From contig JACKAN010000018.1 of assembly GCA_020635055.1 (NCBI GenBank), positions 1 to 64,000 on the forward strand: a stretch of 64,000 nt of DNA. The letters run 5' to 3'. Positions 35,390 through 43,746 of this stretch are shown here, piece after piece. Each line of letters opens with the position of its first letter. Positions within the stretch are counted from its first letter, which is position 1. This stretch comes from Pseudobdellovibrionaceae bacterium. GTDB taxonomy: Bacteria; Bdellovibrionota; Bdellovibrionia; Bdellovibrionales; UBA1609. Under the pieces are notes generated by a model. That model ran no database searches, had not been told where the DNA came from, and saw nothing but the letters and a program-made list of their open reading frames with translations. The translations under genes were made by a program, and so were the position numbers.

Positions 35390-35716
35390 AAAGTTTTTTC
35401 TATTGACGAGGTTCTAGAGTTTGACTTTGTGACAACAAAGAATGAAATTTGGGGATTAACAGGTAAACGTCAATCTAAGGATGGCTGGAGAGATGATAAG
35501 TTTCCTCGGAAGTTAAAGTACTTAACGTCAAGTCTGAACACTTTGAGGTCTATAGTTGAAGAAGGACTTGCGATCGCTTATCTTCCGGACTACTTTGCCG
35601 AAAACGCAGGTTTTGAAAAGTTAAGTATTTCTGGGTGCCCCTATGAGTGTAAGCAAAAAGTGAACTTGATAACCAAAGATAAAAAGGCTTTAGGTTGGGT
35701 GAATCAATTGTTTTAA
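35390..35716 (+). pseudogene. C-terminal remnant of a LysR-type regulator
   Basis: The frame reads SIDEVLEF, DGWRDDKFPRKLKY, EEGLAIAYLPDYFAENAGF and ISGCPYECKQKVNL. It is clearly homologous to the C-terminal third of the LysR protein at 59687-60562 (IDEVLKY, DGWRDDKFPRKIKY, KDGLALAYLPEYF, VTGCPYSCSQ). The DNA-binding N-terminus is absent and a stop lies just upstream. It is a second, decayed member of that regulator family. Confidence 0.8.
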
Positions 35717-35824
35717 TTGAGAGGCAACTTTTTTGACTGTTTGCAGAAGATATAAAAATAGCAAAAAATATCAAAACAGCTTCTCTCCTATTACTTATAT
35801 TGGGTCTCAGCGAGGTTAAAGACA

Positions 35825-36688
35825 ATGAGTTATGTTGGGCGTGTTCAAAAAGCAGTTGATTTTATCGAGGACAATCTTCGAAATCCCTTAGATCTTTTAG
35901 ATGTAGCTAAAGAGGCGGCTTTTTCACCTTATCACTTTCACCGAATATTTAGTCTTACCGTGGGTGAAACCATCAAGGACTACATTAGAAAGAGAAGGTT
36001 AACGGAAGCGGCGCTTGAGTTAAGAGATACCGAAAGAAGAATACTGGATATTGCCATCGACTACCAATTTGAATCCCAAGAATCCTTTGGCCGAGCTTTT
36101 AAAAAAATGTTTGAGGAGACTCCAGGTAAATATCGGAGTCTACAAAATCATCCCAAGATGTTTGAAAAACGAAAACTCACAGAGGAGGCCATTATGCACA
36201 GAGCGCAGGGAATTGAGGTTAATTCTAATATCGTTACTAAAAAGAATTTTTGGGTTGTCGGCTTGGAATACAAGGGGCCACAAAAATTCCAGGGCGATTT
36301 GTGGGATAAGTTTATTCCTAGAATGAAAGAGGTCAAAAACCGAATTGATGGGGAAACATCCTTTGGTGTCTGCTACGCAACCAAAGAAATGACAAAAAAA
36401 GATGAGCTTAGTTATATGGCAGCGTTGCCAGTCTCCATTGTTGAAGATGTCCCTGAAGGGATGACAGCAAGAGAAGTCATCGGTGGTGAGTACGTTGTTG
36501 TTATTCACAAAGGCTCTATCGAGAAGATTGGTGATACCATCGACTTTGCCTATGGTACTTGGTTACCGCGCTCAGGCTATGATCCTGATGATCGCGCTGA
36601 TTTAGAGTTGTATGATGCTCGTTTTAAAGCCGAGGCTGATGACTCGGAGTTTGATTTTCTGATTCCGATTAAAAAGAGAGAAAGCTAA
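35825..36688 (+). CDS. AraC-family regulator with GyrI-like effector domain
   Basis: The 287-residue protein has an N-terminal AraC DNA-binding domain (two HTH, about 8-105) including FSPYHFHRIFSLTVGETIKDY and RRILDIAIDYQFESQESFGR. A GyrI-like/AraC E-binding domain (about 120-285) binds small molecules in Rob/BltR-type regulators. The domain order is as in Rob. GAGGTT lies 7 bases before ATG. It is convergent with the gene at 36694. Confidence 0.9.
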   Translation: MSYVGRVQKAVDFIEDNLRNPLDLLDVAKEAAFSPYHFHRIFSLTVGETIKDYIRKRRLTEAALELRDTERRILDIAIDYQFESQESFGRAFKKMFEETPGKYRSLQNHPKMFEKRKLTEEAIMHRAQGIEVNSNIVTKKNFWVVGLEYKGPQKFQGDLWDKFIPRMKEVKNRIDGETSFGVCYATKEMTKKDELSYMAALPVSIVEDVPEGMTAREVIGGEYVVVIHKGSIEKIGDTIDFAYGTWLPRSGYDPDDRADLELYDARFKAEADDSEFDFLIPIKKRES

Positions 36689-36693
36689 ATAAA

Positions 36694-37077
36694 TTATTTG
36701 GAAAAAGATACTGGAATATTTTCCGTCCAACGGCGACCACAACCGACTTTTTCACCGTATTCAATCATTTGATCCCATGAGGAATCTTTTACCTTGGAGA
36801 TTTTAAATGTTTTATTTTTGAGGACTACAAAAAGTTGGTTGTTTTTTTCACTGAAGAAGTGAATATACCACTCACCATTTACTAAGCCTTTTTCCAGAGA
36901 AGAAAGAAGAGGAGTTAAATCTTGCATGGGTATTTTATAGCGATAAACATGCCAAGTCTTCTCAGCCTCTTCTGGCATTTCAACTATACGTTCTTTTATT
37001 TGAAAGGGGGCAAATGGCCTCAAAATCGATTTAGAATTTAAACTTTCCAAAATGATTTCACCAATAAAATTTTCCAT
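36694..37077 (-). CDS. Hypothetical protein, 127 aa
   Basis: This is a cytoplasmic-looking alpha/beta protein with no signal or membrane segment; motifs include EEAEKTWHVYRYKIP and VNGEWYIHFFSEKNNQLFVV. No family was recognised. GGAGT stands 4 bases before ATG 37077. It follows the disrupted cytidine deaminase gene on the same strand by 42 bases, so the two may once have shared a transcript. Confidence 0.65.
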   Translation of the reverse strand: MENFIGEIILESLNSKSILRPFAPFQIKERIVEMPEEAEKTWHVYRYKIPMQDLTPLLSSLEKGLVNGEWYIHFFSEKNNQLFVVLKNKTFKISKVKDSSWDQMIEYGEKVGCGRRWTENIPVSFSK

Positions 37078-37524
37078 AATGACTCCATTTAGTTTTTTTA
37101 AATATTTTTTTATCCGCTTTCAATCCAGATATTTTGGCCACTCGTGATATGGTATTAGATCCTTTAGTGATTCACACTTGTCTTTCCCTAGGACAATCAG
37201 GCTCTCAAGATTGTTCTCATCAATATCTCTCATAAATTGCCTACAGTGACCGCAGGGAGGAAGAATGGCAAACTTTCCATTTTTATCATCCTGCCAAACC
37301 GCAACAATTTTTTCAAAACGGTATTCTCCGTCTGTTATCATTGCAGCCAGCGCGTTTCTCTCTGTGCAAAGTCCCCAGCTAGGAGTATCTACACAGACAC
37401 CTAAATAAATTTTGCCATTTTTTCCTAGAACCGCAGCTGCGACATCTCCATGATGGACTTCCCCAAAATCACTGGAGACATCATGTGAGACTTTTTTCAC
37501 CCAATATGGTATGAGGAGAAAGTC

Positions 37525-37815
37525 ATGAATAAATATAGTAACGAATTTAAACAAGAAGCGGTAGCTAGAAGCAAAATAGCAGGAATTTCAAACACCTGTA
37601 AGGAATTAGGGGTAAGTAAAGCTGCCTTAAGCCGTTGGAGAAAGGAATTTTCTGTCGGAAAATTAACAAAGTCTAAAGATAGGCCCAGCTATGAGGATCT
37701 TGAAAATGAAGTTCATACACCTAAAAAAGAGCTTGGTTATATAGAAGAAATTAACCGTGTATTAAAAAAAAGCACTGCGATTTTCTCAAGCAAAGAACTG
37801 GGCGGTTCCAAGTGA
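37525..37815 (+). CDS. IS3-family OrfA, copy 1
   Basis: The 96-residue DNA-binding protein has an HTH at about residues 8-40. Near its end TTA followed by eight A and GC allows -1 slippage. The shifted frame reads through CDFLKQRTGRF into orfB, making the OrfAB transposase. The ribosome site GAGGAGAAAGTC precedes the ATG. Confidence 0.9.
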   Translation: MNKYSNEFKQEAVARSKIAGISNTCKELGVSKAALSRWRKEFSVGKLTKSKDRPSYEDLENEVHTPKKELGYIEEINRVLKKSTAIFSSKELGGSK

Positions 37816-38684
37816 TATATGAAATCAGAAAATCCACAACAAAAGTCCCGGTTGAATTTTTATGTAAATATTTTGGAGTTAGTTCCAGTGGTTATTATTT
37901 TTGGAAAAAAAGATCTGAGAATATTCATTCCAACAAGAGGGCAACAGTTTGCGATGCTATAAAAAAATACTTTAAAATAAGTAAAAGTACATATGGCTCC
38001 CCTAGGATTTACGACGACTTAAAAGAAGCTGGCATTTTAGTAAGTGAAAATACAGTGGCAAAGTATATGAAGGAGATGGGTTTAGATGCTCGTTTAAAAA
38101 AGAAATATCGTGTTCAAACTACAGACTCAAATCATAACCACCCAATAGCGCCAAGGCTGTTTAAAGTCGAAGATGCCCATCCATTGCCGTCTAAAGCAGG
38201 CAAGTTGTTAGCTGGTGATATAACTTACTTGAGAGTGGGCTACAGATTTATATACTTGGCTGTTGTTATAGATTTATATAATCGTGAAGTTATCGGTTGG
38301 TCTATGGGAAATAGTCTTGAAACAAGTTTAGTATTAAGAGCACTCGACAGCGCCATGAAAAAAGTGGGTCCAGATGCAGAAATTATATTCCACTCTGATC
38401 GTGGAAGCCAATATGCAAGCAAAGCCTACCGTAATTTTTTAAAAAATAAAAATATTAAACCCAGCATGTCCAGGCGTGGAAATTGCTACGATAATGCTTA
38501 TGTTGAGTCATGGTTTAGCTCTCTGAAGAAAGAGTGGATTTATAGAAATTGTTATTCAACAGAGGCAGAGTTGAAAGCCTTAGTTTTTGAATATATTGAA
38601 GTTTGGTATAATAAAAAAAGAAAACATTCTTCACTTGGCAATCAGAGTCCGGAGAAGTATAAATTAACAAATTTGTCTCACTAA
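37812..38684 (+). CDS. IS3-family OrfB integrase-like transposase, copy 1
   Basis: The 290-residue protein has an rve (DDE) catalytic core: LAGDITYLRVG (Asp), FHSDRGSQYAS (Asp) and NCYDNAYVESWFSSLKKE (Glu), the D,D(35)E pattern of IS3 elements. The N-terminal YYFWKKR HTH_21-like part is present. Expression is probably as an OrfAB fusion by -1 frameshifting. It appears intact. Confidence 0.95.
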   Translation: MIYEIRKSTTKVPVEFLCKYFGVSSSGYYFWKKRSENIHSNKRATVCDAIKKYFKISKSTYGSPRIYDDLKEAGILVSENTVAKYMKEMGLDARLKKKYRVQTTDSNHNHPIAPRLFKVEDAHPLPSKAGKLLAGDITYLRVGYRFIYLAVVIDLYNREVIGWSMGNSLETSLVLRALDSAMKKVGPDAEIIFHSDRGSQYASKAYRNFLKNKNIKPSMSRRGNCYDNAYVESWFSSLKKEWIYRNCYSTEAELKALVFEYIEVWYNKKRKHSSLGNQSPEKYKLTNLSH

Positions 38685-38778
38685 ATCTGTCTATTTTTTT
38701 TGGGGAAGTCCATGAAGTCTGCCATTTGAGTCGGTATGTTGGTTCAGAGCTTTTTTTGCTTTTTGAATGAGTTCTTTA

Positions 38779-39417
38779 TTATTTACTGAGATCATAAAAA
38801 TAACTCCCTATTTCATTTGGTGAGTGCAAGATAGTTTTTGGTGATTGAGCTTCCAGTTCTTCTAATGGCCCATACCCATAGCTTACGGCAATGGCTTGTA
38901 CGTTATTATTTTTGGCACCTATGAGATCATGTTTACGATCACCAATCATATAGGTTTGGCCAGGGGCAAGCTTTTCTTTGTTAACGATATACTCGATCAG
39001 GTCAGTTTTATCTTTACGAGTTCCATCAAGTGCGCTGCCATATTCTCCATTGAAGTAATCTGAAAGTTCAAAGTGAGTGAGGATCTTAGATGCATAGACA
39101 ATGGGTTTTGATGTGGCCAAGAATAAGTTGAAGTTTATATTTTTTAGCTTTTGAAGATTCTCAATGATCCCTGAGTATAAGGTGTTTTCATACATCCCCA
39201 CATTTGAAAATCGCTCTCTGTAATATTGAACAGCGAGATCAACTTTTGTTTTGTCAGAAAGGAGTACGTGGAAGGAATCTTGAAGAGGTGGCCCGATACA
39301 CCAATCAAGGTTATCGGGAATTTCTGCACCAAGTTTTTCAAGAGCGTACTGAATACATTTGGTAATCCCTTGTTTCGGGTCTGTTAGTGTTCCATCGAGA
39401 TCAAATAAAATGTTCAT
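38779..39417 (-). CDS. HAD-family phosphatase (phosphoglycolate phosphatase-like)
   Basis: The 212-residue protein has HAD motif I NILFDLDGTLTD at the N-terminus, motif II in LFLATSKP and motif III/IV in YMIGDRKHDLIGAKNN. Between them is a helical cap (type C1) as in Gph/PpaX-like enzymes. It is a cytoplasmic phosphatase of unknown substrate. It lies directly after abiEii (stop and start adjoin) and overlaps the start of the split cytidine deaminase gene. Confidence 0.9.
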   Translation of the reverse strand: MNILFDLDGTLTDPKQGITKCIQYALEKLGAEIPDNLDWCIGPPLQDSFHVLLSDKTKVDLAVQYYRERFSNVGMYENTLYSGIIENLQKLKNINFNLFLATSKPIVYASKILTHFELSDYFNGEYGSALDGTRKDKTDLIEYIVNKEKLAPGQTYMIGDRKHDLIGAKNNNVQAIAVSYGYGPLEELEAQSPKTILHSPNEIGSYFYDLSK

Positions 39418-40326
39418 TTATCCACCTAACTTTTCCTTTAACTGATTTGCCATAAACACATGCTTTTCTGTGTTTTCAGATTTTAACTTTTCTAAATTTA
39501 TCAATTTCCATTTGATAGCAGGGAGATCTTTAATGACATGAGGAAATTTCGACCAGTCTGGGGTTGCATCTTGGAAGCTTAAAATAAATTCTTTTTCTTT
39601 GCTTGTAAGTGAAGAATTAATTTCTTTTATAAGTCTTTTTCTAATCTCAACCAAATCACTGAGTGGGACATTTTCTTTAACCATCCCCAAAAATTCTTTG
39701 TTATAAATTTCTTCAATATCGAGTTCGTGGGGATGAATTACCTCATGAATAGGGCGAGGATGTGAAAGCAGATAAGTGATAAAGCCTTCTCTTAGAGAAT
39801 CTGTAATCCCTTTATTTTCAAAAAGGTATTTAACATCAAAGAGGTCTCTAGGATGTTGTCTATCTAAAGCTGCACAAATTTTCCCTCCGTAGAGATCTTC
39901 AAATGAAAGTACGGGGACGTCGTATGCAAACTCAAACTGTTTTTGAGCCTTTTCACAAATTTCCATAACTCTTACTGGAAATAAGCTGCCGCGAAGAACA
40001 AAGTTTGGTTCAATTTTAACATCAACACCTTCTCTTGAAACGATAATCTTATTTCCTGTTGAATTCACTACGGCACTTGTACTAGAAAGATTTTTATTGA
40101 TTTTATAGGCAATGTCTTTAAGTTCAGTCCCAATCTCCTGAAGAGATGTGCTACGATCTTTTAAAGGTAGATATGTAAGGTCAATATCAACAGAGAGTCG
40201 CGGCATATTACGTTCAAAAAAATTTATGGCCGTACCACCTTTAAGCGCAAATATGGGTGATGGGAAGATTTGCGGGAAACACTCCAGCATCAATTGCACT
40301 TGTTTTTCAAAAATATTTTTATTCAT
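39418..40326 (-). CDS. abiEii: AbiEii-type nucleotidyltransferase toxin
   Basis: The 302-residue protein has a nucleotidyltransferase core KGGTAINFFERN (about 29-40) and LSVDIDLTYLP, followed by FEDLYGGKICAALDRQHPRD and LFDVKYLFENKG, the motif set of AbiEii/AbiGii toxins. Relatives act by modifying tRNA ends and trigger abortive phage infection. It overlaps the antitoxin gene by 8 bases, giving antitoxin-first order as in type IV AbiE systems. It looks complete. Confidence 0.9.
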   Translation of the reverse strand: MNKNIFEKQVQLMLECFPQIFPSPIFALKGGTAINFFERNMPRLSVDIDLTYLPLKDRSTSLQEIGTELKDIAYKINKNLSSTSAVVNSTGNKIIVSREGVDVKIEPNFVLRGSLFPVRVMEICEKAQKQFEFAYDVPVLSFEDLYGGKICAALDRQHPRDLFDVKYLFENKGITDSLREGFITYLLSHPRPIHEVIHPHELDIEEIYNKEFLGMVKENVPLSDLVEIRKRLIKEINSSLTSKEKEFILSFQDATPDWSKFPHVIKDLPAIKWKLINLEKLKSENTEKHVFMANQLKEKLGG

Positions 40327-41113
40327 TCACTTTTTCCTTACCCACAAGGTGCTTGGGAACTGTTATTTTATATTTTTTGTCATAAGTGCCCTCTTTGTAG
40401 AGCAGTCTATCTCCAGTTCCTAGATCGACTTGTTTTAAGTCTATTTTTTGAAACCATTGGTGGTTGTGCTTTTCTGCAAAAAATAGAAATAATCTTTTAA
40501 CCCTTATTGATGAGCAGTTTTCAAGTAGTGACTGTATGAGTTTGGGCCTCAGGGTGGTTAAGTTTTCAAAGATTAAATCGGTCTCGTCCCAAGTTTGTTT
40601 TTTAGGGATAAGATAAAGTAGTTCTATGATGGCCCGCTCTTTTGAAGAGATCCTTATTTGAAAGCGATCCCATTCGGTATCAGTGAAGCCTTCCTTGAAA
40701 TCTTCAGAAAAAAGATTGGTCCTTACAAGAGTTATTTGCTCATTCCATTTTTGACCTCTAAACCATTTAGGAAGGTTTCTGACGCTCAAGGGAGAGAAAA
40801 GAAATATTTCAGAGTGATCATTTAACTTCAAGTAGTGAGCGCCACCTTTTATTTCAAGGGCGGATTTTGCACCGATATGAATAGGTAAATTGAGTTGCAT
40901 TTGTACAGCCGAAAGGGCCGCCTGCCAATTGGACTCTTCTCCGTCTCTTTTGAAGGCCCCAACCCCAACTCTCTCCAGCCAGCCACTTTCTACATATTTG
41001 TTAGACAGCTTTCGGTTGATCCCATGTTTATCTAACCACGGCTGAGTGAGTATCGCCTGCGGAAGTAGTAGCTTCTGTAAAGTCTTTAATTTTGATCTTA
41101 TATGACTACTCAT
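40319..41113 (-). CDS. abiEi: AbiEi-type antitoxin with N-terminal winged helix
   Basis: The product has about 264 residues from ATG 41113; frames extend to 41149, but those codons lie in the operator repeat. The N-terminal helical domain (KLLLPQAILTQPWLDKHGIN region, about 10-45) resembles the AbiEi wHTH. The AbiEi C-terminal antitoxin domain follows, with HIGAKSALEIKGGAHYL. It neutralises AbiEii without direct binding in studied systems and represses its own promoter; the repeats at 41118-41220 fit that. Confidence 0.85.
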   Translation of the reverse strand: MSSHIRSKLKTLQKLLLPQAILTQPWLDKHGINRKLSNKYVESGWLERVGVGAFKRDGEESNWQAALSAVQMQLNLPIHIGAKSALEIKGGAHYLKLNDHSEIFLFSPLSVRNLPKWFRGQKWNEQITLVRTNLFSEDFKEGFTDTEWDRFQIRISSKERAIIELLYLIPKKQTWDETDLIFENLTTLRPKLIQSLLENCSSIRVKRLFLFFAEKHNHQWFQKIDLKQVDLGTGDRLLYKEGTYDKKYKITVPKHLVGKEKVNE

Positions 41114-41117
41114 AGTG

Positions 41118-41220
41118 GTCATATTTACATAAAAATAAAGTAAACTCAAGCTTAAACTTTGAAATAGTGAAAATATGACCCCTTTAGGGAGTCATATTTG
41201 CATATAAATAAAGTAAACTC
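41118..41220 (-). promoter_or_regulatory. Operator region of abiE: two 30-base direct repeats and an inverted repeat
   Basis: The 30-base units at 41118-41147 and 41191-41220 differ at only two positions. Between them a near-perfect palindrome (41171-41199; arms AAATATGAC and GTCATATTT) shares sequence with the repeats. Cooperative binding of AbiEi is the likely purpose. Confidence 0.75.
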
Positions 41221-41790
41221 TTTAATTCTGCTACAAATCCGACATAACTTGATAAAAATGTCGGATTTGAAGCATGCTGTGTAGATTAGGCTGCACTGTA
41301 AGCCTTTGAAATATGGCTTATAATCGCCTCATCCGAAGGAAGAAAGGCCGTGGCCAGCCCTCTGTAGCTCCTTGTTCCTTCACTCCAGCTAGACGAAAGT
41401 AGATTTGGAAGGTCTTAAAATTTCTCCATCCCCCAATCCGCATCACAATACTTCTGTCAAAATTGCCTTTACCTCTTTTTTTGTCGTGTAATTCTGCATT
41501 AGGCCCATCAAGTGAAACCTGCAAATCAATATTGTTCTTCTTTAAGAAAGTAATGTTCCTTTCTGAGAGCAAAGTACCTTTAGTCAAGACGCTGATAGGA
41601 GCCTTGGCCCATTTAGACCTGATACTTTCAACGATAGGTTTAAATGTCTTGCTAAGTAAGGGTTCACCACCACAAATAACAAATGAGGCTTTGGTATTGA
41701 GTTTTCGTAGCTGATTTTCTGGACTTCCCCAAAATCACTGGAGACATCATGTGAGACTTTTTTCACCCAATATGGTATGAGGAGAAAGTC

Positions 41791-42087
41791 ATGAATAAAT
41801 ATAGTAACGAATTTAAACAAGAAGCGGTAGCCAGAAGCAAAATAGCAGGAATTTCAAACACCTGTAAGGAATTAGGGGTAAGTAAAGCTGCCTTAAGCCG
41901 TTGGAGAAAGGAATTTTCTGTCGGAAAATTAACAAAGTCTAAAGATAGGCCCAGCTATGAGGATCTTGAAAAAGAAGTTCATGAACTTAAAAAAGAGCTT
42001 GGTTATATAGAAGAAATTAACCGTGTATTAAAAAAAGCACTGCGATTTTCTCAAGCAAAGAACTGGGCGGTTCCAAGTGATATATGA
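41791..42087 (+). CDS. IS3-family OrfA, copy 2, with altered C-terminus
   Basis: The 98-residue protein is almost identical to copy 1 up to INRVLKK, but the seven-A run shifts the end to ALRFSQAKNWAVPSDI instead of STAIFSSKELGGSK. It also has HEL in place of HTP near residue 64. The -1 slippage that makes OrfAB in copy 1 would not reach orfB here, so this copy may not produce transposase alone. Confidence 0.85.
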   Translation: MNKYSNEFKQEAVARSKIAGISNTCKELGVSKAALSRWRKEFSVGKLTKSKDRPSYEDLEKEVHELKKELGYIEEINRVLKKALRFSQAKNWAVPSDI

Positions 42088-42949
42088 AATCAGAAAATCC
42101 ACAACAAAAGTCCCGGTTGAATTTTTATGTAAATATTTTGGAGTTAGTTCCAGTGGTTATTATTTTTGGAAAAAAAGATCTGAGAATATTCATTCCAACA
42201 AGAGGGCAACAGTTTGCGATGCTATAAAAAAATACTTTAAAATAAGTAAAAGTACATATGGCTCCCCTAGGATTTACGACGACTTAAAAGAAGCTGGCAT
42301 TTTAGTAAGTGAAAATACAGTGGCAAAGTATATGAAGGAGATGGGTTTAGATGCTCGTTTAAAAAAGAAATATCGTGTTCAAACTACAGACTCAAATCAT
42401 AACCACCCAATAGCGCCAAGGCTGTTTAAAGTCGAAGATGCCCATCCATTGCCGTCTAAAGCAGGCAAGTTGTTAGCTGGTGATATAACTTACTTGAGAG
42501 TGGGCTACAGATTTATATACTTGGCTGTTGTTATAGATTTATATAATCGTGAAGTTATCGGTTGGTCTATGGGAAATAGTCTTGAAACAAGTTTAGTATT
42601 AAGAGCACTCGACAGCGCCATGAAAAAAGTGGGTCCAGATGCAGAAATTATATTCCACTCTGATCGTGGAAGCCAATATGCAAGCAAAGCCTACCGTAAT
42701 TTTTTAAAAAATAAAAATATTAAACCCAGCATGTCCAGGCGTGGAAATTGCTACGATAATGCTTATGTTGAGTCATGGTTTAGCTCACTGAAGAAAGAGT
42801 GGATTTATAGAAATTGTTATTCAACAGAGGCAGAGTTGAAAGCCTTAGTTTTTGAATATATTGAAGTTTGGTATAATAAAAAAAGAAAACATTCTTCACT
42901 TGGCAATCAGAGTCCGGAGAAGTATAAATTAACAAATTTGTCTCACTAA
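42077..42949 (+). CDS. IS3-family OrfB transposase, copy 2
   Basis: The 290-residue product looks identical to that of copy 1, with a complete DDE core. A silent base difference is visible near 42785. It could act only if expressed separately or supplied with OrfA function by copy 1. Confidence 0.95.
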   Translation: MIYEIRKSTTKVPVEFLCKYFGVSSSGYYFWKKRSENIHSNKRATVCDAIKKYFKISKSTYGSPRIYDDLKEAGILVSENTVAKYMKEMGLDARLKKKYRVQTTDSNHNHPIAPRLFKVEDAHPLPSKAGKLLAGDITYLRVGYRFIYLAVVIDLYNREVIGWSMGNSLETSLVLRALDSAMKKVGPDAEIIFHSDRGSQYASKAYRNFLKNKNIKPSMSRRGNCYDNAYVESWFSSLKKEWIYRNCYSTEAELKALVFEYIEVWYNKKRKHSSLGNQSPEKYKLTNLSH

Positions 42950-43177
42950 ATCTGTCTATTTTTTTTGGGGAAGTCCATTCATACTGGTCGATGACTTGAC
43001 CCAGTCTTGAAATGAAGCCGCACCATGATTTTTGTGATCTTTATGATAACAATGGGTACAATTCAAATTACAGGCATTCGTGATGTCTATTCGTATAGTC
43101 AAATACTCAGGTCCACCGATCAACTCAATGAGTTTCCTAGTGGCAAGAGATTTGAGGTTAAAAACATTGCTAAACAT

Positions 43178-43339
43178 CTAAAGCACCTCACTTACAGAGT
43201 TGCCCCAAGAGTTTACTCTTCTTTGTAATGAAGTATTGGGGATAGAGATTCGTTCAGCAGCTGATCTTAACGACTTTTCACCTCTGAGTTTGAACAAGAT
43301 ATATTCCTTTTCTTTTTCTTCGGCCATTTCGTCAAGCAT
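43178..43339 (-). CDS. Small HTH protein directly upstream of the radical SAM gene
   Basis: The product is 53 residues from ATG 43339 (the frame is open further up to about 43390). The sequence FKLRGEKSLRSAAERISIPN followed by TSLQRRVNSWG is a helix-turn-helix. Its TAG stop is immediately followed by the radical SAM ATG, so the two were translated together. It may be a regulator of the lost radical SAM locus, or itself truncated at its N-terminus. Confidence 0.55.
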   Translation of the reverse strand: MLDEMAEEKEKEYILFKLRGEKSLRSAAERISIPNTSLQRRVNSWGNSVSEVL

Positions 43340-43464
43340 CTTTTTGAATGTTGGATAATCACAGTCAAACTCTTCAAAGGCACCTTAAGCTTTTAAACGA
43401 AATGTTTTTGCCCCTATTTAATGGTGATCATTGGAAAGGAAATAATAATTAAAAACCAATAAGG

Positions 43465-43616
43465 GGTAGCGTAAAAAAAATTGTGTCTCCATAAGAATAA
43501 CTTATAGGACTAAATGGAGAACATATAATATGACACTATCAATGAGTTTAATAAAAGTAGAAATAAGTGTACCAGAAATTGTAAAAGCAATAGGGGATTG
43601 TCGGCTTATGGCCGAA
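43465..43616 (+). mobile_element. Left-end remnant of a second IS256-like element
   Basis: The end GGTAGCGTAAAAAAAATTGTGT closely matches the intact IS256 end (GGTAGCGTAAAAATTATTGTGT). It is followed by a short frame from ATG 43530 (MTLSMSLIKVEISVPEIVKA) that runs into the ISL3 insertion at 43617 and resumes at 46704, where it stops after five codons. Only this end survives. Confidence 0.65.
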
Positions 43617-43746
43617 GCCTCTCCGTTATTTAGAAGGGGGTGGTTGATGCCAATCTCATTTCGGGTGGCCAGTACCAGGAAGACGTATCTATATATTTTG
43701 AGTTTAACAGCCCACATCTTTGTAGGATTTTGAGCATAAATGATAC

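Larger units (their letters stand above)
37454..38712 (+). mobile_element. IS3-family element, copy 1 (in cytidine deaminase gene)
   Basis: The element is 1259 bases with ends TGGACTTCCCCAAAA and TTTTGGGGAAGTCCA (inverted repeats). The target duplication is TGA (37451-37453 and 38713-38715). It has orfA and orfB with an eight-A frameshift run. A second copy lies at 41720-42977 and fragments at 32645-32672 and 33608-34042. Confidence 0.95.
37120..38795 (-). pseudogene. cdd: Cytidine deaminase gene split by IS3
   Basis: The N-terminal 27 codons (38795-38716, MISVNNKELIQKAKKALNQH...) and the C-terminal part (37453-37120) join exactly once the IS3 element and one TGA copy are removed, giving NGRLHGDVAAAVLGKNGK across the junction. 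The restored protein of about 138 residues has the zinc-binding Cys-x-Glu in LCTERNA and PPCGHC, as in nucleoside cytidine deaminases of pyrimidine salvage. Its start overlaps the end of the HAD gene by 17 bases. As it stands, it cannot make the enzyme. Confidence 0.9.
41720..42977 (+). mobile_element. IS3-family element, copy 2 (in radical SAM gene)
   Basis: The element is 1258 bases with the same ends as copy 1 and target duplication TTC (41717-41719, 42978-42980). It is one base shorter than copy 1 because its A-run in orfA has seven instead of eight A. Confidence 0.95.
41318..43177 (-). pseudogene. Radical SAM gene broken by a frameshift and by IS3
   Basis: The N-terminal part (43177 to about 42978) encodes TIRIDITNACNLNCTHCYHK with the CxxxCxxC cluster motif. 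After removal of the IS3 copy, the other side continues VIDQYENQLRKLNTKASF, VICGGEPLLS, VLTKGTLLSERN and VSLDGPNAELHDKKRGKG, a radical SAM/SPASM-type domain. The two halves are in different frames even after repair, so a frameshift near 42990-43020 also exists. The sequence departs from the family after FDRSI, suggesting a lost C-terminus. The substrate is unknown. Confidence 0.8.
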
